NCBI GenBank assembly: GCA_009617715.1
Contig: VTFK01000138.1
Coordinates: 372,001-436,000, forward strand
Origin: Plectrocnemia conspersa
Taxonomy: Eukaryota; Arthropoda; Insecta; Trichoptera; Polycentropodidae
Length of the DNA: 64,000 bases
Direction of reading: 5' to 3'
Position 1 is the stretch's first letter; each line of letters opens with the position of its first letter. Positions 1-12,899 of the stretch are shown here, piece after piece. Position numbers and translations under genes: made by a program. The notes under the pieces are model-generated. The model saw nothing but the letters and a program-made list of their open reading frames with translations. It had not been told where the DNA came from and did not search any database.

Positions 1-2450
1 TTTGATATTTTTTATGATATTTTACGATTAGCATATCCGTTGCTGCATGAGAAATCACAAATGTATTTTGAATTTTGCATCCTCCGTACTTAAAATATTA
101 TGTAAAGGCGCTCCAATAAAACAAATTTAAAATATATAAAATATATTCTATAAAGTTTACAATCAAAAACGCCCGAAATAAATATTGTAATAAGTTAGAT
201 TATTTTTATTCGTATTATTTCATTTGTATCAGCAACTGGATTTGTTCTTGTCGACTTTATCAGCATCTTAAACACATTATCACTATTCATTCATAAATAT
301 TTTTTATAGTTGTTAGAAATTTACATAAGATTTTTACATTTTCGTGAATAAATTACTATGAAATCAGTGTTTATTGACATAGTATTTTTTATTTAGTGTA
401 ATACAGTATTGAATGTAGTATGGTAGAAATACGCATTTTTTAAATTGCTCATATAAAACTTCTTCGTTCTCGCGCTCTCATGTCAGTCAGAAAATCTGCG
501 CTGAACAAGTTGAGATTAGATTATTTAGAATCCAATATAGATAGACCCACTCCAAGGTAGAAAACGGGGTTCGTTCAAAGAAAAATTGCATTTCATGTAT
601 CTATTTTATTATAATTTATCATTTCATTATAGCGACATAGACCAAAGGTGATATTTTTGCGTCGCAAATGTTTTTTTTACACACAATTACTTTTTATACC
701 AACGTGGAATTAGCTGCCGAGACAGTTACCACTCCAATTGTTTGCTTCTTTGCACATTCGGCAGTTTTGTCTACTACCTACATACTTTCTAGGAAACGCG
801 CTCTTGCACATTGTGATTGTTTGCTTTTTAACCAATCGCTTTCGTTTTTTTTATACTCGTTTGGAATCTGCTGGTGTACGTGTATTATGTCACATTTAGT
901 GCTAAAAAAATCGAGGCAATAAAATACGTCAGAGATATTTAGCTAATAATATACGCAAATCTACGTTGTGCGTTTGTTGATTTTATTCCACGTTGAAAAC
1001 CTTGACTAAGGTAGAAAGTCGATTCTATTTAAATTGGAGTTTGAACGTTAGAAGAGTAAATGCGTGCGCAGGTGCATAAAGTATTCATTCAACAACAATT
1101 AATGATAGCGTTTTCAAGTTAATATTATAGTATGTTTATTAAACTTGTAGTCAAGGACTGATCAATGGCATTACAGCCGTAACGTCGAGGATGACATTCT
1201 CGCTTGGATAATCATACAGTTGGTTTCACGTTATTGCATATATTTATGTTCTATTGTGCATGGTTAATTTTATGAGCTATTGTACTAATCCATAGTACCA
1301 GCAATAAACCACAAAAAAAGCCAAATTAAAATAACCATAGACACCTTATATAACTCAATTATAAAAAATCTCTACGTATAGAAAAACTAATGACGTATCA
1401 AGATACGATAAAATAAACAGTTTCAGATAATTTTATTTCATAGATAACTGCAAGCAACTAGATACGCATGGAACGCCTTAAAGATAGCCACAAGTGAAAT
1501 TATATTATATTATACATTTTTTATGAATACCTTGAACTCTTTCTATGCTGCAGATAAATATAAAAATTTAGCCACCGTTGCGAAATATTACAATTAGGTA
1601 TTAATAACTATTCATAATATTTAACTGATTGGCGTGTTTTGTTTGCTGCTCAGTGTTGCCATATAGTGAATCGATTTGCTGCACGTAACATTTTATTGTT
1701 TGTGTTAATTCATCTAAAACTTCTGTCGCATATTGCAAATGGTAGGCGACTAAATTTAAAACATTAATATAATCACTATTGTTTATTTACAGGCGTTGTT
1801 ATCCTTTTACTCGATAATCATATTTCGAGTAATCTAATTAGGGTTCTAAGTGACAAAAATACAGAAACGGAAAAAGCATACTGGCTGAATTTATTTATTT
1901 TTTCATTAAATTTCTTTTAAAGTTTATTACAAACACATATGATTAAAGCAACTTCTTCAATGAGCTAGTGATGGCAAAAAAAAAATCGGCAAATCCTCGC
2001 GATCCGGGAGTTTTTTCACATGTGGCAACATTGATGCGCAAAGTTTATCTGGAAGCGTCATGACGAAAATAAATTTTATATTTAATTTTTCGTCACTTCT
2101 CCAGAGATGTCACTATATTTCCCTCAATTATTTTTTCAATGTGCCTTCCCTAAATCTCATAAAAACGGTCCAAAAATATTTTTCAAGCGTGCGAAGCGAT
2201 TATTTTAAATTATTTTAAATTATTGTTTTCGAGCAGTTGTGAATTATTTTTTTCTACTTTTTCAAGATAGTGTTAACAATGGATTAAATTAAAATTTGTT
2301 TGAATAAATGGTATAATCAACGTTGGCAATAATAGCAATACGTCATTGCTATTAAATAAACATTAAATATGATTAAATTGCTTTTTTAAATCAATATTAT
2401 TTTAGTGTTCAAATTAATACGAATTATATAATTTCGTAAGCCGGTTGAAA
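1..2450. other. Region upstream of cueball with no recognised gene
   Basis: This is AT-rich sequence in which I recognise no protein family. The longest open frame (positions 668-922, + strand) is low-complexity and hydrophobic and has no recognisable domain or splice partner. The missing first exon and promoter of the downstream cueball gene could lie here or anywhere up to 7175, but I could not identify it. Confidence 0.5.
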
Positions 2451-2459
2451 AACCTTGGC

Positions 2460-4700
2460 ATGAATGTCAACACGAGAATAGGTTTGCTCTATTTTAGTTT
2501 AAACTGTTGTCAATCATTTTCCATGTCTCGATTTGTCAGCACGAGAGACGTCTCCTTTGAAAAAATATTCAATTGTTCTACAGAAATAACGATTTTGTAC
2601 GAACTAAAGATCGAAATTTACAGGAAGTTTGTGGTCAATTTGATCGTCCTACTGAGCGAAATGTAGTGAAACAATTCGAAGTGACTGGAAACGTTGGAGA
2701 TAGGGTAAAGTCTGTTTATTATCTTGGCGTCCGTTCAGTGAAAGTGTCCGAAAACCCGGAATTGTCGATTCGTTGGCGTTCGCATGGATTTTCTTTGGCG
2801 CATTTTGAATCTAGACCTACATCCGTATAAAATTCAATTAACAGAATAACTGAAACCCAGAGACCACGGGCGCAGGTTGTATGCTAGAGCAGCAGGAACT
2901 TGATGCTGATTTTTCAAAGAAAATCTTAACTGATGAGGCACATTTCCACCTCTCTGAGTATGTTAATAAACAAAATGCTGCATACGTGGCGAGGAAAATC
3001 ACAAGTAGTGATTGTAATAATACCGGTATTACCGAGAGAAAAACAGTCAATACCGGTATTAACATTAATTAATTGACCGTAAAAATAATCGCTCGCATGA
3101 TTCACCATGTTTGTTGATTCGTAAAACCAAAGCATTCGAATACCTCTGCAACTGTTGTTTCAATATATTAAATATTTTAATTTCAATTTATTTTAACTAA
3201 AACACAAAAAAAAAATTTTCAAAAATCTTTTTTTTATTTGGAACATCGTTTTTGACAAAATATCGTCTTCGATTGACATCTTTTGAATGCTTCCTGAATT
3301 TTTATACCTGGGACCAAAGCACCAGTTTATTCAAATAAAATGTATTACCCTTTTAGTCCCAGACAATTTGGTCTAACATATACGATTTTTTTTTTAAATA
3401 AATGTTATGTGCTTTAAAATTATGAAACTGTTTTTTATGTACTCTCAATGATGTAAGGTAACAAAAAGCAATAATATTTATTTGTTACAACGATAAAAAA
3501 ATATTAAGTTTTTCCATATTTATAAGATAAATATGGTTTGATGTAAAAAAACACCCGTCAAGACGTTTTTATCATTCTTATTTTAATTATATCGTTTAGT
3601 ACCTATTATTATTTATTTTAATTATTTTTCTATGAAAAAGTTTTTTTTAAAACATTTATTTCGCGCATATATTTCAAATACGTTTTTTATTTAAATATAA
3701 TTATTGAAACTTACTTACACCTATGTTTAGTGAAGAATATTCCGTGGACTATTTGGGTAAAAATATATCTGACTGGAAATAGAAATATTTTTAGAAATAA
3801 TTTCGTGTATGCAATACTTGCTTTTATTTTCACTTCACCAGCCATCCCTATCATAAAAAAGGGACCGACAGAACGCTGCAACATTTGTCAACATAAATAT
3901 CGAACATGTTAATTTTTTTTACATAGATTTGGTGGGCCGATATTTCGGCCCTCGATGACTAAAAGGGATAATATTATTCTACTTTGATATCCTACCCCGA
4001 TAAAACTACTTAGATTATTCCCCTACAAAGAGCATAATTTTATTCTCCGCTTCTGCTTTCAAGCAATATGGGTATCGTCGTTATCATGAAGATATCGTTT
4101 TCAACAAATAAGATGTACGGATTTAAAAAAAAGTTTTTGGTACTACCGGCATTTTATTTTGTAATACCGGTAGTACCGTAAGTAAACTTTTGCCCCAATA
4201 CCGGTATTGCAATCCCTATTCACAAAATACCATTACATGCCACATTGTGCCAGGCGGCGTCGTTGAGGCTTACTTTTTTGAAAACGATGAAAGTCGATGG
4301 TGAGCGCTATAGGCGCATAACATTGATAACTGTTTATTTTTCGCACGAAATCGAAGATATTGATTTGAAAGACATGTGGTTTCAACAAGAAACGCAACTT
4401 TCCATACATCTGGCATTGCAACGTTGAATGTTTTGTTTAAAAGTTAAAAGGTCGCATTATTATTATATTATTTTTAACGTTTTGGTGACGCAAACTTGCC
4501 GCTAAGATCATGCGATTTAACGTCGTTCGATTTTTTATGTGGTTACGTTAAGATGCACTCATCAAGTAAGGACTAAATAAGGTCTGATCTCATTGGTATT
4601 TCGTTATGACTCCTCAGTTTGATTATACGAATCGGATCATATTCGACTTTGACACGCGTTATCGATCGATAATCGCCCTTATCGGCATGTAATCGAATTT
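2460..4700 (+). pseudogene. Decayed mariner-like (DUF4817/Tc1-mariner type) transposase, split by a nested hAT element
   Basis: Fragments of one transposase family appear in order on the + strand but in shifted frames with stops. At about 2790-2860 an open piece reads LHPYKIQLTE, a stop, then LKPRDHGRR. At about 2880-2985 there is ADFSKKILTDEAHFHL followed by YVNKQN, the catalytic Asp region. After the insertion come GGVVEAYFFENDE (about 4254-4292), GERYR and MWFQQE (about 4290-4395), then LRSCDLTSFDF (about 4500-4535), which matches the third catalytic-Asp region of D-D-D transposases. These motifs, in this order, are familiar from mariner-like elements in arthropod genomes. The gap at 3006-4218 is a separate hAT element. 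The gene is clearly dead. TIRs of the outer element were not identified. Confidence 0.8.
3006..4218. mobile_element. Non-autonomous hAT-like element nested in the mariner-like transposase
   Basis: The left end begins TAGTGATTGTAATA and the reverse complement of the right end begins TAGGGATTGCAATA, forming terminal inverted repeats. The flanks atcacaag (2998-3005) and ttcacaaa (4219-4226) match at 6 of 8 positions, the 8-bp target duplication expected of hAT elements. Several ACCGGTATT-like words sit inside both ends (near 3021, 3051, 4142, 4163 and 4197), as subterminal transposase-binding repeats often do. The interior (about 1.2 kb) encodes nothing I recognise. Removing it restores the order of the interrupted transposase motifs. 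A homologous end lies near 57349. Confidence 0.75.
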
Positions 4701-7175
4701 TTCAACACAATAAAATGATCAAGATATTTCGCGGATCTTGAGAATAAAACTCTAGTTCAGTTTTTGTGAATATAAGTGAATAATTTTCGAGCAAAGCTAT
4801 TGAATGCGAAAATAGATTTTCCTTATTGTTATTATTACGTAATTTATTTTTCATTTTTTGAAGGAAAACATATATTTACTATTTAAAAATGTGCCTGAGA
4901 TATTTTGAGGGCCAAGATTTTCCCTAAAATATGGGGCGTAATAACAAAGTTTAAACCACTGTTCTATAAGCTATAGTTCTTGGCATTTAAAGTACGTATC
5001 CTCTTTGCTACGTCACTCGTAGACGAACTGAAATAGATCTATTGCGCCTTGAGATGGCACATTTTTTTTTTTAATGCTTTAAATATATTTGTAGTGCAGG
5101 GTTTCCCCAACTAAATTTTGTGCAATAACAGAATATTTTGTGATCTGCTATCGAACTGGCTTTAGCAATCGCTTTGTGTGTATCTTCTATTTGAAATGAG
5201 CTATGGAGATCAGATCAATTACAATGTTTTGAGTGCAGAATATTGAATTTTTGAATCAAGACGGTACATGTAAGGATGTAAAATATTATTTTTAAAAAAA
5301 TATGTTCCAAAAAAAGTGTAAATATTTTCTTGCGGAATTTTCAATTTTACTCTACAAAAACGGTCTCCGAATAAATATAAATAAATAAATACGAGTAATT
5401 AAATGAAATCACAATCTAATAAATTTAAAATCAGTTTTACAGCTAATGTGATTTATATGGCAAAAAAATATAGAAAAGTATCATGTAAAATATCCTAATT
5501 TAAGAAGCGAATAATAGTAGTTTCCATGCACTGAAAAAATATTATAATAGGAATAGATGGTTAAACACTTCGAGATAAGATGTCCATTTGTTTTCAACAC
5601 ATGGGATAGATGGCGACTATTTGAAGATGCGTGAATATCCAATACTCATAAATAAATTTGTTCGTAACATTAAACGATCTATAACTGGGTAGAACCCATT
5701 CGTTATTTTGAGATTGGCATAAAATTAGCTGCATTATGTAACTGCACCGTTATTATTTTGTACACTGGAAAATATATTATGATTGACAGCTGTTTTTGTA
5801 AACCGTATTTTTCTGGAAAGCATAGTTTGTTATTAATAATTAACACTTGATTGTTATTGGTGTTTTTCAAACGTATATCGAAATGTTTTTTAATGCGTTT
5901 AGCGATTATTAACTGTCACACGCTTATGAAATGTGTCCATGTGACGTGAAAGAGCTTAACAGGCCTCGATCACAGCAGTTTACAGTGTATGCTTATAATG
6001 AATGTGTCAATTCCTATTTCTGCAAAGTAGAGATTTGTACAGTGATCTGTTTATTCTATGCAAAAGGAAATGATTCATAATTCATCACCAACTTATTTAT
6101 TTTTATGGTAATGACGTTATGCACATTCAATGCAAAAATAAGCCATTCGTTGTTTCTGAACATGTTTAGATGTGTCAAGAACTGTTATTTATTAAACGGT
6201 TACCCAAAGATTAGACTATTGGACAAGCCGGTGTTGAAAAGAACAGGCGCAAGACTTCTATGACGCTTAATTACATAAGATTGCATATTTTCTTTTTGTC
6301 GGTGTATCAACTCTTTCCAAGGCTTTTACTAAATGTATTGAAGTACCTAAGAACAGTATTAATTTTTTTTTATTAAATTTTAAGTCAAATCGAAAAATCA
6401 AATTATTTGTATTTTAATTTTTGGCATGTCTTTAACCAAACTTCATTAGGTAACAAATTAAACGCTGGCCTCTGACTATAATATTTATTTGTATGAATTT
6501 ATTATAACTTTTCATGGGACACGGATGCTTTTGAAATAACATATATTTCAGAATTTCTTAGAGCATAAAATATATTTATATATATATATATATATAGTTC
6601 AATGTCGATTACTGATTTAAATCAAAATTTCGTTAAAATTAGCGTTTTTTCCTGAAAATGTTTTTTTTTTAAATTTATTTATACAATAATTACAACTGCA
6701 TTATTGCATACATAAAGCAAATATGCCGGGGTCAAATTGTAATTTCCTTATTTACTGTTTTTATCACGTAAATATCGTATTAATAAAATTATTATTATAC
6801 CCTTGTCAATTTTGAGTTGAACATGTCAAACATTATAGCGAAATAATGTGTAAATAGTAGATACAGGAAAGTCCCACAGTCGAGCATAGTAAATACAAAT
6901 ATACGTGCTATTTGTGACCCGTTGTGTAACAATTGCGTATCAATACTTATTTATGGTTTTAACCATCAAAGGTGAAAAAGCATTTTTTTTTATTTATTTG
7001 CAAAAGGGCTTTTGAGCTATTTTGATTGACACGTGTCTACGATAACGCAGCTTTGATCCTTGTTGTATTTGTTTTGCGATTTTTTTATGTAATAAGTCGC
7101 ACGTGCCTTCTAATATAAATATATATAAATTTTGTATTAGTTCAAACTTAAAGTATGTTTTTTTTGTTGTTGCAG
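4700..7175. other. Intergenic AT-rich DNA with solo hAT-like ends
   Basis: No coding region was recognised. Two short stretches look like hAT termini. One ends in TTTAAACCACTG at about 4962 with a GGGGCG block inside. The other begins CAGGGTTTCCCC at about 5098. A (TA)n run lies near 6577-6596. The rest is unremarkable AT-rich sequence leading to the first visible cueball exon. Confidence 0.4.
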
Positions 7176-10100
7176 ATTTGATTGTCGCCTTTGAAAAACA
7201 CATTGAGTTATTCTATAGCAATAAAACATCTATCGTAACCACAAACCAACGATTCAACGATATAACGTCGATAGCATACGATCCGATATACGACACAGTA
7301 TATTTTTCTGATAGCACAGAGAACAACTGCACCATTTATAGTCTTAATTTAAATGAAAACTATCAAAACAACATTGTCAAGAAAATTGTCGTTATGGGTA
7401 TGGTATATGACATGAGCTTCGATCCTTTGACTCAAATTCTTTATTGGACTGATAAAAAATCACGTCAAGTAAATGCACTCGTAATGTCTGATCTTCAAAC
7501 TAAGGTGATTATAAAAAAGAATGATGTAACTCCATTTGGCATTGCCCTCGATAGTTGTAAAAGGTGAGTTTGAAATGTTTAATTTGCTCTTTTTCTGTAA
7601 AGATGTAATAACTCGATGTGCTTTCTGAAAATTTACAAATTTCTTTCAACAATATGCGGAATTCTAAGTTTTCAAATTGGAAAAACAGGTGATGGACAGT
7701 AATGTTTTGTAATACAAGTTAGATTTTGGAGATTTTTTAAACATAATTTTTCATTTCATTTTAATTATTTTTTTCAGCTCTTCCTCTCTTTTTATTTTGG
7801 TTAGGCTGTTACGTAGTACAAAAATTGAGGCCTGCTTTATAAGCAACCCATTTCTTAAAAGCATCCTTTTTGTCTGAGATATGGATGTTTGTTTTTTAAA
7901 TTTAACACTTGTTCTACTTTTAAAAACCATAATTATAACGTGGTCTCCAAAACTGAACTGTAAATAATTTAAACATGTCGTATATATTATATTTAAAATC
8001 AATTATAATTATTAATAACGATGCAATTAATAATTTTCTAAAACAAATTCAATGATATCTAAAAATGACGCATTGCAAGAAAATACTAATGCCATATTTA
8101 AAACTAGCATTTATTTTACAAAAGAGTTATCAGATCTTTGCGATAAAAATATTTTATTATTTACATGTCAGCTCGATATTATAATAAATTTTGTTTTCAG
8201 TGTTTTATATTGGACCAATTATCAATACAAGAAATCTTCCATAGAACGATTGTACCTGAATGAAAATAGGAGTGAAGTAATCTTAGAACAAGATATGCAT
8301 TTACCCACAGACTTAACAATTGATCACGTGTCCAAAAAATTATATTGGATTGACAGTAGACATGGATCAAACTATAAGATCGAGACGTCCAATTTAGACG
8401 GTACGGAGAGGCAGGAACTTTACCAGGGTTATGATCACAACCCAAATAGAATATTTGTAAGCGATAAATCTGTGTATTGGACCGAAAGTGACGGCAAGCG
8501 ATTATGGCAATTGCCTTCCAATGTGACGACAGATTCTCAGCCTGTTCTGTTCGAAGAATTTCAGGATAGAATTAAAGGAGTGATAAAGCGATTTGACGTA
8601 TTGGAATTAACTAAAGGCAAACCAGAATGTAACAATTTGAGAGATTTGTACAAAAGAGTAATGAAAGTGAATAATAAAATAAATCTCAGCAACAACTCTG
8701 TGGAAGACGGTGAAAAGCTGTACTGTTTACGAGGAGGCACCTTAAGCAAGACACTAATGAATATCGTGAGTGGAACTAAAAAGTGCATATGCATGCCCAG
8801 ATACACTGGCGATCGTTGTGAAAATTGACATATGTCACAACTATTGCATAAAAGGAACCTGCTCTGTGACACCGTACGGAAACGCCACTTGCAAGTAATA
8901 TACCATTATTTACTTTTAATAATTAGGATATGAAAAGTACTACGTTTAGCAATTAGAAACACCTGATTAATATCCTACGTTTTTTATTGCTGTTAACTAA
9001 AACTGGCTTTGTATATTGTTATCCCATAACCTCCCATTAAAAGAGCGAAGGACAATAGAACGCGCTCTTTTGTCCTTCGCTCTTCTGCTACGGCTACGAA
9101 AGGGCGCAAAACAAATGAGCGCGGACGAAAGGGCGCAACGACAAAATAGCGCAAGAGTGCAAAGCATATATAAAAAAATAAAAACATGAAAATAGATAAA
9201 TAAATATTAAAACAGGAAAAATGTATACGAAAATATTGATAGAACACAACAATAAAATAAGAACCGTTTTTAATATTAAAACAGGAAAATGTATACGAAA
9301 ATATTGATAGAACACAACAATAAAATAAGAACCGTTTTTTTTAATTGTTGAATTTTAATTTTTGATGTTTCTTCAATATTGTTTTTAATTAAGGCAATAT
9401 AAATTTTAATTTGTCCATTCTCATCATTCAAGTTTCAGAAAGTGTGAATAAAAACATTTATTTTTTCAATTAATATAAACTCTAGCTATCGCATATTAAG
9501 TACTGTCGAACACTTTACATAATGAGAATTGACAAATTAAAAATAATATCAAAGAAACAGCAGAAATTAAAAAATAACTGTTCTTATTTTATCATTATTT
9601 CAGTTTTTAATATTTATTTTTCTATTTTTGTGTTTTTTTTAGATATGCGTTGCGCTGTTTTGTCGTTGCGGTGTTTTATCTTGCGCTATTTTGTCTCTGC
9701 TTCTTTTTGGGTGCCATGGTGCAGCTGCATAATAGTGCAATATAAAAGAGCACAACGCATATATATTTTTTTTTAAATATTATATACAATGCTTATTTAT
9801 CTTGCATGCCTAACCAAATATATATTTTGCTGAATGTGTAGTTTTTACTAAAAACAATTACTATGATTTTTTAAATAAATCTATGTTATAATGACAGGTG
9901 TTTTGTTGTCAGCAAAATTTTTTTAAAACCCTGTGAAATCTCATGCGAGCATTTATAATATTTACAGATGTTCACCAGGATATGGGGGTGAAAGATGCGA
10001 GAAACTTTTACTGTGTGGATCATATTGCAAAAACGGTGGCGTATTCAAATTCGAAAATGAAACCAAACAAATCACTTGTAAATGTTTGAAAGGTTGGAAA

Positions 10101-10779
10101 GGAATACATTGCGAAATTCCAGAAGAAGTTATAACAACAACGTTCGAGCCTTTGTAAGTACTAATGTAATATATATACAAACATAAAATGCATAACATTA
10201 GTTTGTTTATTATTTATTCATAATTTTTAGAATTGCTGATAAAAAGAAAAATGAAGTTACCGATTATAGAAATGATTCTAGTCTTACAGACAATACTACT
10301 ATAAATAGAGAAATCAACTATACTCTGACTAGACAAGAGGATAAAAAAAATGCGAATGTGTGTTTAATATGGACCAATGAATACATCATATCAATATATT
10401 GCTTTGTCTGCTTTCTCATCCTCATAATTTTTATTTTATCTTATAAAGTTTTAAAGATTCGTAGGCAACCGAGGTAAATTATAGCTGGTTTTATAATAAA
10501 AAGTTTCATGTGTAATAAATTCATGACAATTTTATTAATTTCATTGCAGGATAATCAAGAGAATAATAGGTAAAAAGACGTTTAAGTCAAGTTCAAAGAG
10601 ACCCATCAGAAACGGATGCGAAATAACAATAGAGGATTGTTGCAATATGAACAAATGCGAAACGGTAAGATTTATCAACTCTCAATTATTGCCTTATGTG
10701 TTAAATAATCGTTAATTTATGTGTTTTGCAGCCTTGTCATGAGTCTGAAAATTTATATTCGCAACTAATCGACATATGA
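7176..10779 (+). CDS. cueball: Protein cueball (LDLR YWTD-propeller / EGF transmembrane protein), 5' exon not found, one frameshift
   Basis: Exons read: 7176-7563, 8201-8894, 9968-10153, 10231-10473, 10550-10664 and 10732-10779. The protein has LDL-receptor class B (YWTD) repeats, seen as LYWTDKK, VLYWTNY, LYWIDSR and VYWTESDG. Two to three EGF-like modules follow (CMPRYTGDRCE, CHNYCIKGTC, CSPGYGGERCE, CKCLKGWKGIHCE). A Ser/Thr/Asn-rich spacer, a single transmembrane helix (about 10375-10445) and a short basic, Cys-containing cytoplasmic tail complete it. The order and the exon junction DSCKR-VLYWTN match insect cueball, a membrane protein needed for germ-cell development and haemocyte phagocytosis in Drosophila. 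The first visible exon needs one upstream base, so a signal-peptide exon is missing. At the A4 run 8821-8824 the frame hits TGA (8826-8828). One A fewer gives CEIDICHNYC, and the visible coding sum then becomes exactly 558 codons. Confidence 0.9.
8821..8828 (+). other. Frameshift/stop in cueball exon (A4 run)
   Basis: The reading frame of the propeller exon ends in TGA directly after an AAAA run. The EGF-like coding sequence continues without interruption in the next frame to a normal GT donor at 8895. A single extra A explains it, as an assembly indel or a real mutation. Confidence 0.85.
9042..9780. mobile_element. Foldback element in cueball intron
   Basis: The intron between 8894 and 9968 holds two inverted arms, about 9125-9345 and 9575-9745. 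Shared words such as GACAAAATAGCGCAAGA and AATAAATATTAAAA occur in opposite orientation. Just outside the left arm is a 13-bp inverted repeat (AGAGCGAAGGACA at 9042-9054, complement at 9071-9083). The arms are GC-richer than the surrounding DNA. No transposase is encoded, so this is best described as a foldback or MITE-type insertion of unknown superfamily. Confidence 0.6.
9203..9339. repeat. 69-bp direct tandem duplication in the foldback arm
   Basis: Two adjacent, nearly identical copies start at 9203 and 9272. Each runs from AATATTAAAACAGG through GTATACGAAAATATTG to AATAAGAACCGTTTTT. They differ mainly by one A in a homopolymer. The duplication lies within the left arm of the foldback element. 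Confidence 0.85.
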
Positions 10780-12240
10780 AAATGCAGCTACGCTCTCGAC
10801 GGAGAAACGAATCTCCTAAGAAAATATTTTTTAACGGATGATGCAAAGTTACTAGGTGATATAAAAGTTACTTACGAACGCTACTTATGAGCGCTGATTA
10901 TATTAATCACGGCTCAAATATAAATGTGATGTACTATAATACGAATACATTCTAAAATGATGCTTATAAAAAATAGCGATCAATTGTGCTGAATCAGCAA
11001 CTGTTCTCGGATGTTTAGTTCCAATGATGTAATGCTCGATTTACCGAGAGTGACTTACAAGAAACTGTGGTACTAACTGGAGAACGTAAATTGGTATTAT
11101 GGAAAAAGGAATAATTTATTCTTATTTCTTGTTATTATTTATTTAATTTTTTGTTTAGTTTCTAAGCAGCAAATTACCACTATTACTTTAGTAGTTTAAT
11201 ATGTCTCCATCACCACTGCCATTCCCTTATCCTTGTTAGACAACGGCTGTGGATTAGTTATGTAGTTTTTATTATTTTTATAAAGGAGCATATTTTTGTG
11301 TTTTTTATTATTAATACGCCAACAAGAATCATTGGAAAGATTTATAGATTATTGCTTCTTGCACAAGTATACCAAAGTATTGAAACTTCTAAATAATGGT
11401 GATTGTTAATTTCTATGTCTCGAATATTACACTTTCCAATGTTTCTACTGCCTTAAAAACATAATTTTAGTGACTTAATAATACATTCAATTTTTTTTTC
11501 TTAAAACAACGTGTAAGCTGAAGCTTTTCAACTATTTATTTAGTTTATGTTTTTATTGATTACTTGTTACTTATTTTTATAAATTAAGAAAATCTACTTA
11601 AACTAGGCATTTATTGTCGGTGCTATGTTTCTATTATTGTCACTATATAATTACTTTTTTTAGCATTTATACATAAATTAGTTGTAAAATGTGCTTTGAA
11701 TCGTGGATTAATAATATCCACATCAGAAATGTGATATTATTTATTCTATATTATAAGATTGTATATAATAAATTATATAAATTTATATTAGAAAATAAAT
11801 GTTTACATTTTCAATGTTGTATTTTTATTAATTAATCAAGTTTTTCAGTTGGAAAAAGATTTAAGAAATAAATAGAAAAGTTTACATATTGACAAAAGTG
11901 CTGAAATTCGTGTAAATATTATAGATGCATCGGGGTAATCTGTTAGGTCACACAACACTTAATTTAATTGAAATAAATATCATATGCACTGTATTTAAAT
12001 TAACTAATGAATTATTCAACTTATTAAATTTTATTTATATCAGTCTATAAGTTTTGCATAATAACGAACAAAAAATATGGCCAATATTTATTAATTAAAT
12101 GCTCTATATATATTTTTTAACTGACGAAACATTAATATGCGATTTAAATGGACTAACCAATAATAAAAGAAATGTAGAAAATCGTTTTTCTTGATAAATT
12201 AATTTATTAATTGCTCCTTAATATATTATATTAAGCTGAC
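10780..12240 (+). other. Cueball 3' region and intergenic DNA
   Basis: AT-rich sequence follows the stop codon of cueball. Candidate polyadenylation signals AATAAA occur at 11767-11772 and 11794-11799, so the 3' UTR may extend about 1 kb. No coding sequence was recognised. Confidence 0.4.
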
Positions 12241-12259
12241 CATTATGACTTTTTATGAC

Positions 12260-12450
12260 AAACATTATTACAACAGATTTCATCGAAATATAGCACCACC
12301 AAATGTTCGAATCTAATACCTTTACATCAGTTGCCATTAAAATTTATAAACATTTACAGATCTTCAGCTAACTGCGCTTGCCACAATAATATTTTCTTTT
12401 GAAAAGCATTAATTTTACCTCGGCAGTGTGAACAAGCCCTTAATTTGTTC
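12260..12450 (-). pseudogene. Short hAT-transposase-like fragment
   Basis: On the - strand a short open piece reads HCRGKINAFQKKILLWQAQL before stops. This resembles the segment of ZBED5/GTF2IRD2-type hAT transposases that contains the words (V/I)NAF..KL.LW..Q. It is under 40 residues, with stops on both sides. The open frame just downstream (12552-12752, - strand) contains a plausible protein-like stretch that I could not assign. Confidence 0.4.
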
Positions 12451-12899
12451 TTACAATGATATATTTAGTTCATTTAACAGTGAAAACATATCTGCCAATA
12501 TGCAAGCTTGGCTACCCACACATCGTCAGATAAAATTTTTTGAAATTTCATTTATGATCTTAATAACATCTGATAATACTTGGTGTAGTGTTCTGGGGAT
12601 ATATTTTTCGCTGCAAGTTGTATCCAAAAGGAGGATAAGTCCTTTTCAATTAAAATATAATCACCTACGTCAATCTTAAGCTGTCCTCCTTTTTTTTTGA
12701 AAATGTTTGTGCAATATGAAAAAAGTACTGTTTCTATAGGGGATAAGTACATCGAATGTACATCCGTATCCTATGCTTTAGAGCTAATAGTAGTAAACCC
12801 TAACTTGCCATCTCTTTCTCAATTACGAATAATACTGAAATTGATAGCTCTCGGACTTACTGTGTTAACGCAAATAGACTATAGTGGTGTGACCAGTCC

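Noticed and set aside
668..922. 84-codon open frame on the + strand
   Set aside because: Low-complexity hydrophobic sequence with no domain, splice partner or codon constraint that I can see.
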